A stretch of DNA of 5,178 bases from Clostridiales bacterium (GTDB taxonomy: Bacteria; Bacillota; Clostridia; Oscillospirales; Oscillospiraceae): NCBI GenBank assembly GCA_029098065.1, contig JAQXNP010000087.1, positions 1 to 5,178 on the forward strand, written 5' to 3'. The notes beneath the pieces were generated by a model. That model did no database searches, was not told the DNA's origin, and saw only the letters and a list, made by a program, of their open reading frames with translations. Below are positions 1 through 5,178 of the stretch, piece after piece; positions within the stretch are counted from its first letter, which is position 1; every line of letters starts with the position of its first letter. The position numbers and the translations under genes are program-made.

Positions 1-1072
1 CCAGGCGGTGGTGGCGGAGGCGGAGCGCTGCTGTATCCCATTGGCCCACGCCCAGGATTTCCGGGCCGTCCATGGCCGGGGCGTGATTGCCTCCATCCAG
101 GGGGCCGTTTTCCTGGCGGGAAGCCGGGCCATGATGGAGGAGCACCACGTTGATTTGGCGCCGGCGGGCGAAGTGCCGGAGGCTCTGGCGGAGGCGGGCA
201 AGACCCCGCTGTACTTCGCCCAGGACGGCAGGCTCATCGGCATCGTGGCCGTGGCCGACACGGTGAAGTCCACCAGCGCCGCCGCCATCGCCGCCTTGCG
301 GGATCTGGGACTGGATGTGGTGATGCTCACCGGCGACAACCAGAGAACCGCCCGGGCCATCGCCCGGGAGCTGGATCTGACCGACGTGGTGGCTGAGGTT
401 CTGCCTCAGGACAAGGAGAAGGTCATTGCCGAGCTCCAGGCCCGGGGGAAAAAGGTGGCCATGATCGGCGACGGCATCAACGACGCCCCGGCGCTGGCCC
501 GGTCTGACGTGGGACTGGCGATTGGGGCGGGCACCGATGTGGCGATCGAGTCGGCGGATGTGGTGCTGATGAAGAGCGACCTCATGGACGCGGTGACAGC
601 GGTGGAGCTCTCCCGGGCCACCATCCGAAACATCAAGCAGAATCTCTTCTGGGCGTTCTTCTACAACGCCATCTGCATCCCGCTGGCCGCCGGTGTATTT
701 TATCCCGTCTTCCACCTTCAGCTCTCGCCCATGATCGCCGCGGCGGCCATGTCCATGAGCTCGGTGTGCGTGGTGTCAAACGCCCTGCGGTTGAAACTGT
801 TCAAACCCCGGCACGCCGCCACCGCGGCCCCGGAGAAAGAAAATAAAAGACAAGAAGGAGAGAACCAACCCATGGAAAAGAAGATTGTGATCGAAGGTAT
901 GATGTGCCAGCACTGTGCGGCTCATGTCACCGAAGCTCTGAACAAATTGCCCGGTGTCACCGCCAGGGTGGATCTGGCCAGCAAAACAGCCACTGTCACC
1001 GGCAGCGCCGATGACGCCGCGCTGAAACAGGCGGTTGCCGACGCGGGCTATGAGGTCGTCAGCATCCAGTAA
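1..1072 (+). CDS. copA: Cu+-exporting P-type ATPase (CopA-like), C-terminal part, with fused C-terminal HMA domain
   Basis: This is the 3' part of a class IB P-type ATPase that pumps Cu+ out of the cytoplasm at the expense of ATP. The gene begins upstream of the window; the first full codon is at base 2, giving 356 visible residues, so the N-terminal domains and the phosphorylated DKTG site are missing. Visible in order: the end of the nucleotide-binding domain with GRGV (about residues 25-28), TGDN (110-113), the hinge GDGINDAPAL (156-165), and two last membrane helices containing YNx4P (221-227) and MSxSS (250-254). Those two helix motifs are the family markers for Cu+ selectivity. A charged linker (about 273-290) then leads without a stop into an HMA domain (291-356) with GMMCQHC, a CxxC copper-binding site. 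The domain resembles the copper chaperone CopZ. A strong terminator follows the stop codon. The fusion could be genuine or a one-base sequence artefact (see findings). Confidence 0.95.
   Translation, partial: QAVVAEAERCCIPLAHAQDFRAVHGRGVIASIQGAVFLAGSRAMMEEHHVDLAPAGEVPEALAEAGKTPLYFAQDGRLIGIVAVADTVKSTSAAAIAALRDLGLDVVMLTGDNQRTARAIARELDLTDVVAEVLPQDKEKVIAELQARGKKVAMIGDGINDAPALARSDVGLAIGAGTDVAIESADVVLMKSDLMDAVTAVELSRATIRNIKQNLFWAFFYNAICIPLAAGVFYPVFHLQLSPMIAAAAMSMSSVCVVSNALRLKLFKPRHAATAAPEKENKRQEGENQPMEKKIVIEGMMCQHCAAHVTEALNKLPGVTARVDLASKTATVTGSADDAALKQAVADAGYEVVSIQ
872..1072 (+). CDS. copZ: Possible separately translated CopZ-like copper chaperone nested in frame at the 3' end of copA
   Basis: An in-frame ATG at 872 is preceded by AAGGAG at 855-860, with 11 bases between them, in a stretch visibly richer in A than the GC-rich sequence around it. 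Translation from here would give a 66-residue HMA protein with CxxC at residues 12-15 (MCQHC) and the usual small alternating strand/helix layout. That is the normal length of free CopZ chaperones, which deliver cytoplasmic Cu+ to CopA. The same residues also form the C-terminus of the ATPase, so this would be a second product from one reading frame. The SD, ATG and domain boundary are seen directly; use of the internal start is inference. The alternative is that the domain exists only as part of the ATPase. Confidence 0.42.
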   Translation: MEKKIVIEGMMCQHCAAHVTEALNKLPGVTARVDLASKTATVTGSADDAALKQAVADAGYEVVSIQ

Positions 1073-1085
1073 GTCGGGATCCGGA

Positions 1086-1123
1086 CAGGCGGGCCGTTTA
1101 TACGGCCCGCCTGGTTGCTTTTT
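1086..1123 (+). terminator. Intrinsic terminator after copA
   Basis: A perfect 12-bp GC-rich stem (1086-1097 with 1102-1113) closes a TTAT loop and is followed after a few bases by TTTTT (1119-1123). It lies 13 bases after the copA stop codon, so it should end the copper transcript and separate it from cls. The T-run begins about five bases below the stem, slightly less than ideal. Confidence 0.88.
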
Positions 1124-1127
1124 GAGG

Positions 1128-1169
1128 TGTAATGTGTTAAGCTGAGAATGAAAGAGTATTCACATTACA
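1128..1169. repeat. 9-bp perfect inverted repeat upstream of cls
   Basis: TGTAATGTG at 1128-1136 is exactly mirrored by CACATTACA at 1161-1169, with 24 bases between the arms and 33 bases centre to centre, about three helical turns. It fills the gap between the copA terminator and the cls SD. The spacing suits two operator half-sites on one DNA face; a long-loop RNA hairpin is the alternative. I could not place a convincing sigma-A promoter here: TTGAGG at 1122-1127 has only weak -10 candidates downstream. Confidence 0.5.
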
Positions 1170-1177
1170 AATGCCAA

Positions 1178-1183
1178 AAGAGG
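1178..1183 (+). promoter_or_regulatory. SD that places the cls start at ATG 1192
   Basis: AAGAGG ends 8 bases before the ATG at 1192, whereas the upstream in-frame ATG at 1171 has only AAAGAG at a poor distance of about 14 bases. The SD lies inside codons of the longer reading, which favours the shorter protein. It overlaps a 10-bp palindrome, GAGGTACCTC (1180-1189). Confidence 0.7.
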
Positions 1184-1191
1184 TACCTCAG

Positions 1192-2748
1192 ATGAAGCGA
1201 ACGGTAGAGCGGAAGCATGATGTTCATAACGGGATCCGGCTGGCAGTGTTTTCCGCTCTGGCTATTCTGGCTCAGGTGATATGGCTTTACCTGAGCATTT
1301 CCAAACTGAGGGATCATTCTGCGTGGATCTCCGGGGCGATCTCGCTGCTTGCCCTTTTGCTGGTGCTCTATATCTATGGCAGGCACATCAACTCCGCCAT
1401 GAAAATGCCCTGGATCATGTTGATTCTGACGTTCCCTTTTTTGGGCGTCTTTCTGTATCTGATGATCGGAAACCACAACGTCAACCGCAGGATGAGGGAG
1501 CGCTATGAAAAGCTGGACCGGCAGCTTTTGCCCCTCCTGCCGGCGAACGATGGGATACTGGCGCAGCTGAAGGAACGGGATGAGGGGGTTGCCGGTCAGT
1601 TCCGGTATGTCCAGCGGTTTGCGAAATATCCTGTATACCGGAATACTGATGTGGTGTTTTATCCTGATTCATCGGACGGCTATGCCGCACAGCTGGAGGA
1701 ACTGGCCAAGGCGGAACGCTTCATTTTCATGGGGTATCACGCCATTGAGGATTCCACGGCATTTGCCCCGCTGCACAAAATCCTGAAAGAGCGGGCCGCC
1801 GCCGGGGTAGAGGTGCGGATCTTTTACGACTATGTGGGCAGCATGGGTTTTATCAACAACAGTTTTGCCAGGAAACTGGAGGCGGAGGGGATTCACTGCC
1901 GGGTCTTTAACCCGGTGATGCCGGTGCTGAACGTCTTTATGAACAACCGGGACCACCGGAAGATCACGGTGATTGATGGAAAGGTTGGTTTTGTGGGCGG
2001 CTATAATCTGGCGGATGAGTATTTCCACATCACTCAGCCTTACGGGTACTGGATGGACACGGGCGTCAAGCTCACCGGCGACGCGGTCAGGAGCCTGACG
2101 GTAACTTTTTTGGAGAACTGGAACGCCATCCGGAACCGAGATAAGGATGACGCGGACTTTGAAACCTATCTGCCCGATGTGGAGTATACCGCGCGGGAAT
2201 CCGGCTTTGTGCAGCCTTACGCAGACAGCCCGCTGGATAACGAGCAGGTGGGGGAGAATGTCTATATCAATGTTCTGCGGAATGCCCGGCGGTATGCCTA
2301 TTTCGTCACCCCTTACCTGATCATCACCGATGAGATGAACCACGCGTTCGCCATGGCGGCCAAGAGCGGAGTGGATGTGCGCATCATCACCCCGGGGATC
2401 CCGGATAAAAAAGTGGTGTACAATGTGACCCGTTCCTACTACGCGGGGCTGGTCAAAAACGGTGTTCGGATCTATGAGTATACGCCGGGATTCTGCCACG
2501 CAAAGCAATGTGTCTCCGATGACAAGGTGGCCACCTGCGGCACCATCAACCTGGATTTCCGGAGCCTCTACCACCATTTTGAAAACGGAGTGCTGATGTA
2601 TGACTGCGAAGCAGTGGGAAAGATCAAGGATCAGTTTGACGCGCTGTTTCCCCAGTGCCGGGAAGTGACGGAGGAGTATCGGACGGGACGGTCCAGTTTC
2701 CTGAGGCTGCGTCAGCTGATCCTCCGCCTTTTTGCACCGCTGATGTAA
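1192..2748 (+). CDS. cls: Cardiolipin synthase, phospholipase D superfamily, two HKD motifs
   Basis: This predicted membrane enzyme joins two phosphatidylglycerol molecules into cardiolipin plus glycerol. From the preferred ATG it is 518 residues, a little longer than typical bacterial Cls. Three hydrophobic segments (about residues 15-37, 45-63 and 73-92) form the N-terminal anchor; the third is the conserved segment preceding PLD domains in Cls proteins. The first catalytic motif is HRKITVID (H255, K257, D262), followed by GFVGGYNLADEY. The second is HAKQCVSD (H436, K438, D443), followed by the family's GTINLDFRS stretch. Both HxKx4D sets are intact, so the protein should be active. It follows the copA terminator, so it probably has its own promoter, possibly near the inverted repeat at 1128-1169. 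The amidohydrolase gene starts 47 bases after its stop. An alternative start at 1171 would add seven residues. Other PLD-type phosphatidyltransferases are less likely given the anchor and motif spacing. Confidence 0.95.
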   Translation: MKRTVERKHDVHNGIRLAVFSALAILAQVIWLYLSISKLRDHSAWISGAISLLALLLVLYIYGRHINSAMKMPWIMLILTFPFLGVFLYLMIGNHNVNRRMRERYEKLDRQLLPLLPANDGILAQLKERDEGVAGQFRYVQRFAKYPVYRNTDVVFYPDSSDGYAAQLEELAKAERFIFMGYHAIEDSTAFAPLHKILKERAAAGVEVRIFYDYVGSMGFINNSFARKLEAEGIHCRVFNPVMPVLNVFMNNRDHRKITVIDGKVGFVGGYNLADEYFHITQPYGYWMDTGVKLTGDAVRSLTVTFLENWNAIRNRDKDDADFETYLPDVEYTARESGFVQPYADSPLDNEQVGENVYINVLRNARRYAYFVTPYLIITDEMNHAFAMAAKSGVDVRIITPGIPDKKVVYNVTRSYYAGLVKNGVRIYEYTPGFCHAKQCVSDDKVATCGTINLDFRSLYHHFENGVLMYDCEAVGKIKDQFDALFPQCREVTEEYRTGRSSFLRLRQLILRLFAPLM

Positions 2749-2779
2749 ATTCGGAACAAGGCAGCAAGAAGTCGGATTG

Positions 2780-2789
2780 AAAGGAGGGG
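2780..2789 (+). promoter_or_regulatory. Strong SD for the amidohydrolase
   Basis: AAAGGAGGGG contains a near-complete anti-SD match (AAGGAGG at 2781-2787) 8 bases before ATG 2796 and fixes that start. No promoter-like -35/-10 pair is evident in the 47-base gap after cls, so read-through from cls is the simpler view. Confidence 0.85.
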
Positions 2790-2795
2790 CATATT

Positions 2796-4151
2796 ATGTC
2801 TACACTGCTGCTGAAGAACGCCCGGTATATCGTCTCCTGTGACGACAGGGACACGCTGTATGAGCGGTGCAACCTGTTTATCCGGGACAACGCCATCGAG
2901 TATATCGGCCCGGAGGCCCGGCAGGCGGAGCAGGTCATCGACGCCGCCGATATGGCCGTCTATCCCGGGCTGATCAACACCCATCATCACCTCTATCAGA
3001 TATTCTCCCGGAATCTCCCGGAGGTCCAGCGGATGGAGCTGTTTCCCTGGCTGGTGACGCTCTACGGAGTGTGGAAGAATCTGGACGAGGAAGTGGAGTC
3101 CTGTGCCTCGCTGATGGGGTTGGCTGAGCTGGCCAAGACGGGCACTACCACCTGCTTTGACCATCACTATGTCTTTCCGAAAAACAGCGGGGATCTGATC
3201 GCTGCCCAGTTCCGGGCGGCCCAGCAGATCGGAATGCGGTTTGCGGCCTCCCGTGGGTCCATGGATCTGAGTCAAAAGGACGGCGGCCTGCCGCCCGACA
3301 GTGTGGTGCAGACCATCGACGAAATTCTGGCCGACTCGGAGCGGATCGTCCGGGTCTGGCATGACGACAGCCGTTTTTCCATGCGCCAGGTGGCGCTGGC
3401 CCCCTGTTCGCCCTTTTCAGTGTCGACCGATCTTCTCCGGGAGAGCGCCGGACTGGCCCGGTCCCTGGGTGTGCGGCTCCACACCCATGTGGCCGAAACG
3501 AAGGACGAGGAGGAGTTCACGCTCCAGAAATTCGGGATGCGGCCTTTGGAGTACATGCAGTCGGTGGGATGGACCGGTCCCGACGTGTGGTATGCCCACG
3601 GCATCTGGTTCAATGACGAGGAACTGCGCCTTCTGGCCGAGACCGGCACCGGCGTGGCCCACTGTCCTATCTCCAACATGAAGCTGGCTTCCGGCGTCTG
3701 CCGGGTGCCCGAGATGCTGCGGCTGGGGGTGAACGTGGGCCTGGCGGTGGACGGCGCCGCCTCCAACGATGGCTCCAATCTTCTGGAGGAGATTCGGGTG
3801 TGCTATCTTCTCCACCGGCTCCACGCCAGCGCCGCTGCCCCCACGGGCTATGACGTGCTGAAGCTGGCCACCCGGGGTTCCGCCCGGCTGCTGGGCCGGA
3901 CGGAGATCGGCTATCTGGCTCCCGGCATGGCCGCCGACCTGTTTGCCATCCGGCTGACCCGTCCTGAATTGGCGGGAGCCCAGTTTGATCCCATGTCCAT
4001 GCTGGGCACCGTGGGCTTCAAGGGGCCTGTGGACTATACCATCATCAACGGCGTCCCTGTGGTGCAGAACGGGGAGCTGATAACCATTGATGAGCAGGCG
4101 GAGTCCGCCCGGGCCAACGAGGTCTGCCGGAGGTATCTGCGCCGGCTGTAA
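2796..4151 (+). CDS. Amidohydrolase of the 8-oxoguanine deaminase / cytosine-deaminase-like group
   Basis: This is a 451-residue, probably cytoplasmic, metal-dependent amidohydrolase with full family length and no signal peptide. Metal-binding and catalytic residues are in the expected order: PGLINTHHH (H63 and H65 as the HxH pair), HTHVAE (H231 as third metal ligand, E234 as catalytic acid), AHG (H268) and LAVDGAASND (D319). Stretches such as DHHYVFP, RGSMDLSQKDGGLPP, ALAPCSPFSV and HCPISNMKLASG match, from memory, the characterised 8-oxoguanine deaminase group (Pseudomonas aeruginosa Pa0142 type) better than guanine deaminase SsnA, S-adenosylhomocysteine deaminase or triazine hydrolases. 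The expected reaction is 8-oxoguanine plus water to urate plus ammonia, removing or salvaging an oxidised purine base. No purine catabolism genes are beside it; it follows cls by 47 bases. Family membership is very secure, the exact substrate less so; isocytosine-like or triazine-like substrates are alternatives. Confidence 0.9.
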   Translation: MSTLLLKNARYIVSCDDRDTLYERCNLFIRDNAIEYIGPEARQAEQVIDAADMAVYPGLINTHHHLYQIFSRNLPEVQRMELFPWLVTLYGVWKNLDEEVESCASLMGLAELAKTGTTTCFDHHYVFPKNSGDLIAAQFRAAQQIGMRFAASRGSMDLSQKDGGLPPDSVVQTIDEILADSERIVRVWHDDSRFSMRQVALAPCSPFSVSTDLLRESAGLARSLGVRLHTHVAETKDEEEFTLQKFGMRPLEYMQSVGWTGPDVWYAHGIWFNDEELRLLAETGTGVAHCPISNMKLASGVCRVPEMLRLGVNVGLAVDGAASNDGSNLLEEIRVCYLLHRLHASAAAPTGYDVLKLATRGSARLLGRTEIGYLAPGMAADLFAIRLTRPELAGAQFDPMSMLGTVGFKGPVDYTIINGVPVVQNGELITIDEQAESARANEVCRRYLRRL

Positions 4152-4185
4152 GGGAATTTATCCCGCCTGCGGATGAGAAAAGTGC

Positions 4186-4214
4186 TTGACAACTCTGTTT
4201 CAGGCTGTTATACT
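4186..4214 (+). promoter_or_regulatory. Sigma-A promoter of the infC operon
   Basis: A perfect -35 (TTGACA, 4186-4191) and a near-perfect -10 (TATACT, 4209-4214) are separated by exactly 17 bases. Transcription should begin around 4220-4222, giving an untranslated leader of about 158 bases before infC. Strong promoters held back by a leader attenuator are usual for ribosomal protein operons. No convincing terminator separates it from the upstream amidohydrolase. Confidence 0.93.
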
Positions 4215-4322
4215 ATCTAAGCACAATAAAGAAGGAACGGTTTCGTCCTCACCTCCCGCCAGCGGGCGAGGGGGTCAACATGGGTAGCACTCGCCGGATC
4301 TCCGGCGCGGTTGTGTCATGTC

Positions 4323-4351
4323 ACGCGGAACCGTCAGGTTCCGCGTTTTTT
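4323..4351 (+). terminator. Attenuator terminator in the infC leader
   Basis: A perfect 10-bp stem, ACGCGGAACC (4323-4332) with GGTTCCGCGT (4337-4346), closes a GTCA loop, and a run of six T (4346-4351) follows. It lies downstream of a strong promoter and 27 bases before infC, so it must be conditional. Its left arm can alternatively pair with 4237-4246. Confidence 0.92.
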
Positions 4352-4364
4352 GTGTGTGTTGAAT

Positions 4365-4370
4365 GGAGGT
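4365..4370 (+). promoter_or_regulatory. SD of infC, pointing to an ATC start
   Basis: GGAGGT sits 8 bases before ATC at 4379, the codon where similarity to IF3 begins. No in-frame ATG, GTG or TTG lies within usable distance downstream of this SD. The SD is complementary to leader bases 4250-4256. Confidence 0.82.
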
Positions 4371-4378
4371 GCGTTCGT

Positions 4379-4912
4379 ATCAGCAGCAAGCAGGGCCATC
4401 AGATCAATGAGGAGATCCGGGACAGAGAGGTCCGTCTGGTTTCCGCCGATGGCGAACAATTAGGTATCATGTCCGCCCGGGACGCTTTGGCAAAGGCGGA
4501 GGAGGCCAATCTGGATCTGGTCAAGATCTCTCCCAACGCTGTGCCGCCCGTCTGTAAGCTTATGGACTACGGCAAGTACAAGTTCGAGCAGACCAAGCGG
4601 GAGAAAGAGGCCAAAAAGAACCAGCACGTAGTGGAAATCAAGGAAGTACGCATGTCTCCCAGCATCGACGTGAACGATTTTAACGTCAAGCTGCGCAATG
4701 CGCAGAAGTTTCTCGCCGAGGGTGACCGGGTAAAGGTCACCGTCCGGTTCCGGGGCCGTGAAATGGCCCACACCGAGATTGGACGGGATCTGTTGCTGAA
4801 GTTTGCCGAGCAGTGCGCCGAGGTGGCCAACATGGATAAGGAGCCCAAGCTGGACGGCCGTCACATGTCCATCTTCCTGTCCGCCAAAGTGGCGAAAGAA
4901 CCCAAGAAGTAA
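4379..4912 (+). CDS. infC: Translation initiation factor IF-3, probable ATC start codon
   Basis: IF3 binds the 30S subunit, keeps it apart from 50S and checks the start codon and initiator tRNA. From ATC 4379 the protein is 177 residues, normal for the family. The N-terminal domain spans about 8-75, beginning with INEEIRDREVRL; the family signature KLMDYGKYKFEQTK covers 60-73 and leads into the lysine-rich interdomain linker. The C-terminal domain (about 84-173) includes IKEVRMSPSID and the basic VTVRFRGREMAH stretch. An open frame continues upstream to ATG 4280, but it runs through the attenuator hairpin and its T-run and encodes nothing IF3-like. infC genes in many bacteria use AUU, AUC or AUA, which lets IF3 repress its own translation; the same is expected here. 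The gene is followed after 28 bases by rpmI. Confidence 0.95.
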   Translation: MSSKQGHQINEEIRDREVRLVSADGEQLGIMSARDALAKAEEANLDLVKISPNAVPPVCKLMDYGKYKFEQTKREKEAKKNQHVVEIKEVRMSPSIDVNDFNVKLRNAQKFLAEGDRVKVTVRFRGREMAHTEIGRDLLLKFAEQCAEVANMDKEPKLDGRHMSIFLSAKVAKEPKK

Positions 4913-4925
4913 GTAGACTAACAAT

Positions 4926-4932
4926 AAAGGAG
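4926..4932 (+). promoter_or_regulatory. SD of rpmI
   Basis: AAAGGAG lies 8 bases before ATG 4941 in the 28-base infC-rpmI gap. No promoter or terminator is visible in the gap, which supports one transcript. Confidence 0.85.
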
Positions 4933-4940
4933 AATTCACC

Positions 4941-5144
4941 ATGCCGAAACTGAAGACCCATACCGGGGCAAAGAAGAGATTCAACCTGACCAAGAACGGA
5001 AAGGTCAAGCGCGCTCACGCCTATAAGTCCCACCTGCTCAACGGGCACGGCAAGGACACCAAGCGGAAGAGAGGCCTCCGCAAAGGAGCTTACGCCGATG
5101 TGACCAACGCGGCCACAATCAAGCGCATGATCCCTTACAAATAA
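4941..5144 (+). CDS. rpmI: 50S ribosomal protein bL35
   Basis: This is a 67-residue, very basic protein of the large ribosomal subunit, full length for the family. It opens with the characteristic [14 protein letters not shown] and has the conserved KRKRGLRKG stretch near residues 41-49. It sits between infC and the expected rplT in the standard operon order. The start is fixed by the SD at 4926-4932. No oddities are seen. Confidence 0.97.
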   Translation: MPKLKTHTGAKKRFNLTKNGKVKRAHAYKSHLLNGHGKDTKRKRGLRKGAYADVTNAATIKRMIPYK

Positions 5145-5164
5145 TTTGACGTTTTACTCAAAAT

Positions 5165-5178
5165 AGGAGGTTTCGAAT
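5165..5178 (+). promoter_or_regulatory. SD and first two start-codon bases of the next gene, expected rplT (bL20)
   Basis: AGGAGG at 5165-5170 is followed by six bases and then AT at the last two positions, so an ATG beginning at 5177 would fit. The conserved operon order infC-rpmI-rplT makes L20 the expected product. The gene itself is outside the window, so its identity is inferred. Confidence 0.75.

Larger units (their letters stand above)
4221..4378 (+). ncRNA. Structured infC leader, candidate L20-responsive attenuator (L20 leader type)
   Basis: The leader has several pairings checked base by base. Hairpin 4251-4260 with 4265-4275 has a bulged A4269 and one G-U. A compound helix pairs 4278-4282 with 4317-4321, 4287-4290 with 4313-4316, and 4292-4297 with 4302-4307 (ATCT loop). 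A terminator sits at 4323-4351. Segment 4237-4246 can pair over 10 bp (two G-U) with 4325-4334, which contains most of the terminator's left arm; it would enclose the two other helices and abolish the terminator. Segment 4250-4256 (CACCTCC) is a perfect complement of the infC SD, 4365-4371. In Bacillus and relatives, free ribosomal protein L20 favours termination in the leader of this same operon, so that is the likely ligand; here it is inference from position and architecture. A T-box was considered and not supported. Confidence 0.75.

Noticed and set aside
1171..1191. ATG 1171 as the cls start
   Set aside because: Its SD is weak and badly spaced, and the SD for ATG 1192 lies inside these codons. 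It remains possible and would add only seven residues.
1669..2577. 302-residue open frame on the minus strand
   Set aside because: It is the antisense of cls, with no recognisable domain and a composition typical of a GC-rich shadow frame. The same applies to the minus-strand frames at 2712-3362, 3417-3824 and 4460-5008.
4152..4164. Terminator after the amidohydrolase (GGGA ... TCCC)
   Set aside because: The stem is only 4 bp and no T-run follows.
4221..4351. T-box riboswitch in the infC leader
   Set aside because: GGGTAGCAC superficially recalls the T-box region, but the TGGNACC core and a specifier stem are absent and the gene is not an aminoacylation or amino acid gene.
4280..4378. ATG 4280 as the infC start, giving a 210-residue protein
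   Set aside because: The extension is encoded by the attenuator hairpin and its T-run, shows no IF3 character and makes the protein too long. The GAGGGG before it belongs to a leader stem, while a proper SD precedes ATC 4379.
4363..4410. Short frame starting ATG GAG GTG over the infC SD (15 residues), as a possible leader peptide
   Set aside because: It is out of frame with infC, has no SD of its own and shows no recognisable codon pattern; the ATG arises from the SD context.
1..5178. Mobile element, CRISPR array, tRNA/rRNA gene or defence system
   Set aside because: No transposase or integrase, direct-repeat array, cloverleaf or rRNA-like sequence was seen; the window is almost filled by the listed genes.

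Overview
The window looks like a piece of chromosome from a fairly GC-rich Firmicute, most likely a Clostridia/Oscillospiraceae-type gut anaerobe. The evidence is strong purine-rich Shine-Dalgarno (SD) sites on the genes whose starts lie in the window, a near-consensus sigma-A promoter, an infC-rpmI-(rplT) operon preceded by a Firmicutes-style attenuator leader, and a class IB Cu+ ATPase carrying a C-terminal metal-binding domain. The lineage is an inference from these traits, not from a database match. All supported genes are on the + strand.

Region 1 (1-1127) holds the C-terminal part of a CopA-type copper-exporting P-type ATPase. It reads in frame into a CopZ-like heavy-metal-associated (HMA) domain that has its own SD and ATG, and it ends at a strong intrinsic terminator. 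Region 2 (about 1128-2748) has a 9-bp inverted repeat and then a two-HKD cardiolipin synthase. Region 3 (2749-4151) has an amidohydrolase closely resembling the 8-oxoguanine deaminase group. It starts 47 bp after cls with a strong SD and no obvious promoter of its own, so the two may be co-transcribed, although their functions do not obviously connect.

Region 4 (4152-5178) is the translation operon. A TTGACA-17-TATACT promoter drives a leader of about 158 nt that ends in a perfect terminator hairpin just before infC. An upstream segment can pair with the terminator's left arm (antiterminator), and another can pair with the infC SD. This fits the known L20 autoregulation of infC-rpmI-rplT in Firmicutes. 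infC most plausibly starts at a non-canonical ATC codon. rpmI follows, and the SD of the next gene (expected rplT, whose product L20 would be the regulator) lies at the right edge.

No mobile element, CRISPR array, tRNA or rRNA is visible. I see no wholly new system. The items most worth a second look are the alternative pairings in the infC leader, the infC ATC start, the copA/copZ fusion with an internal start, and the inverted repeat in front of cls.
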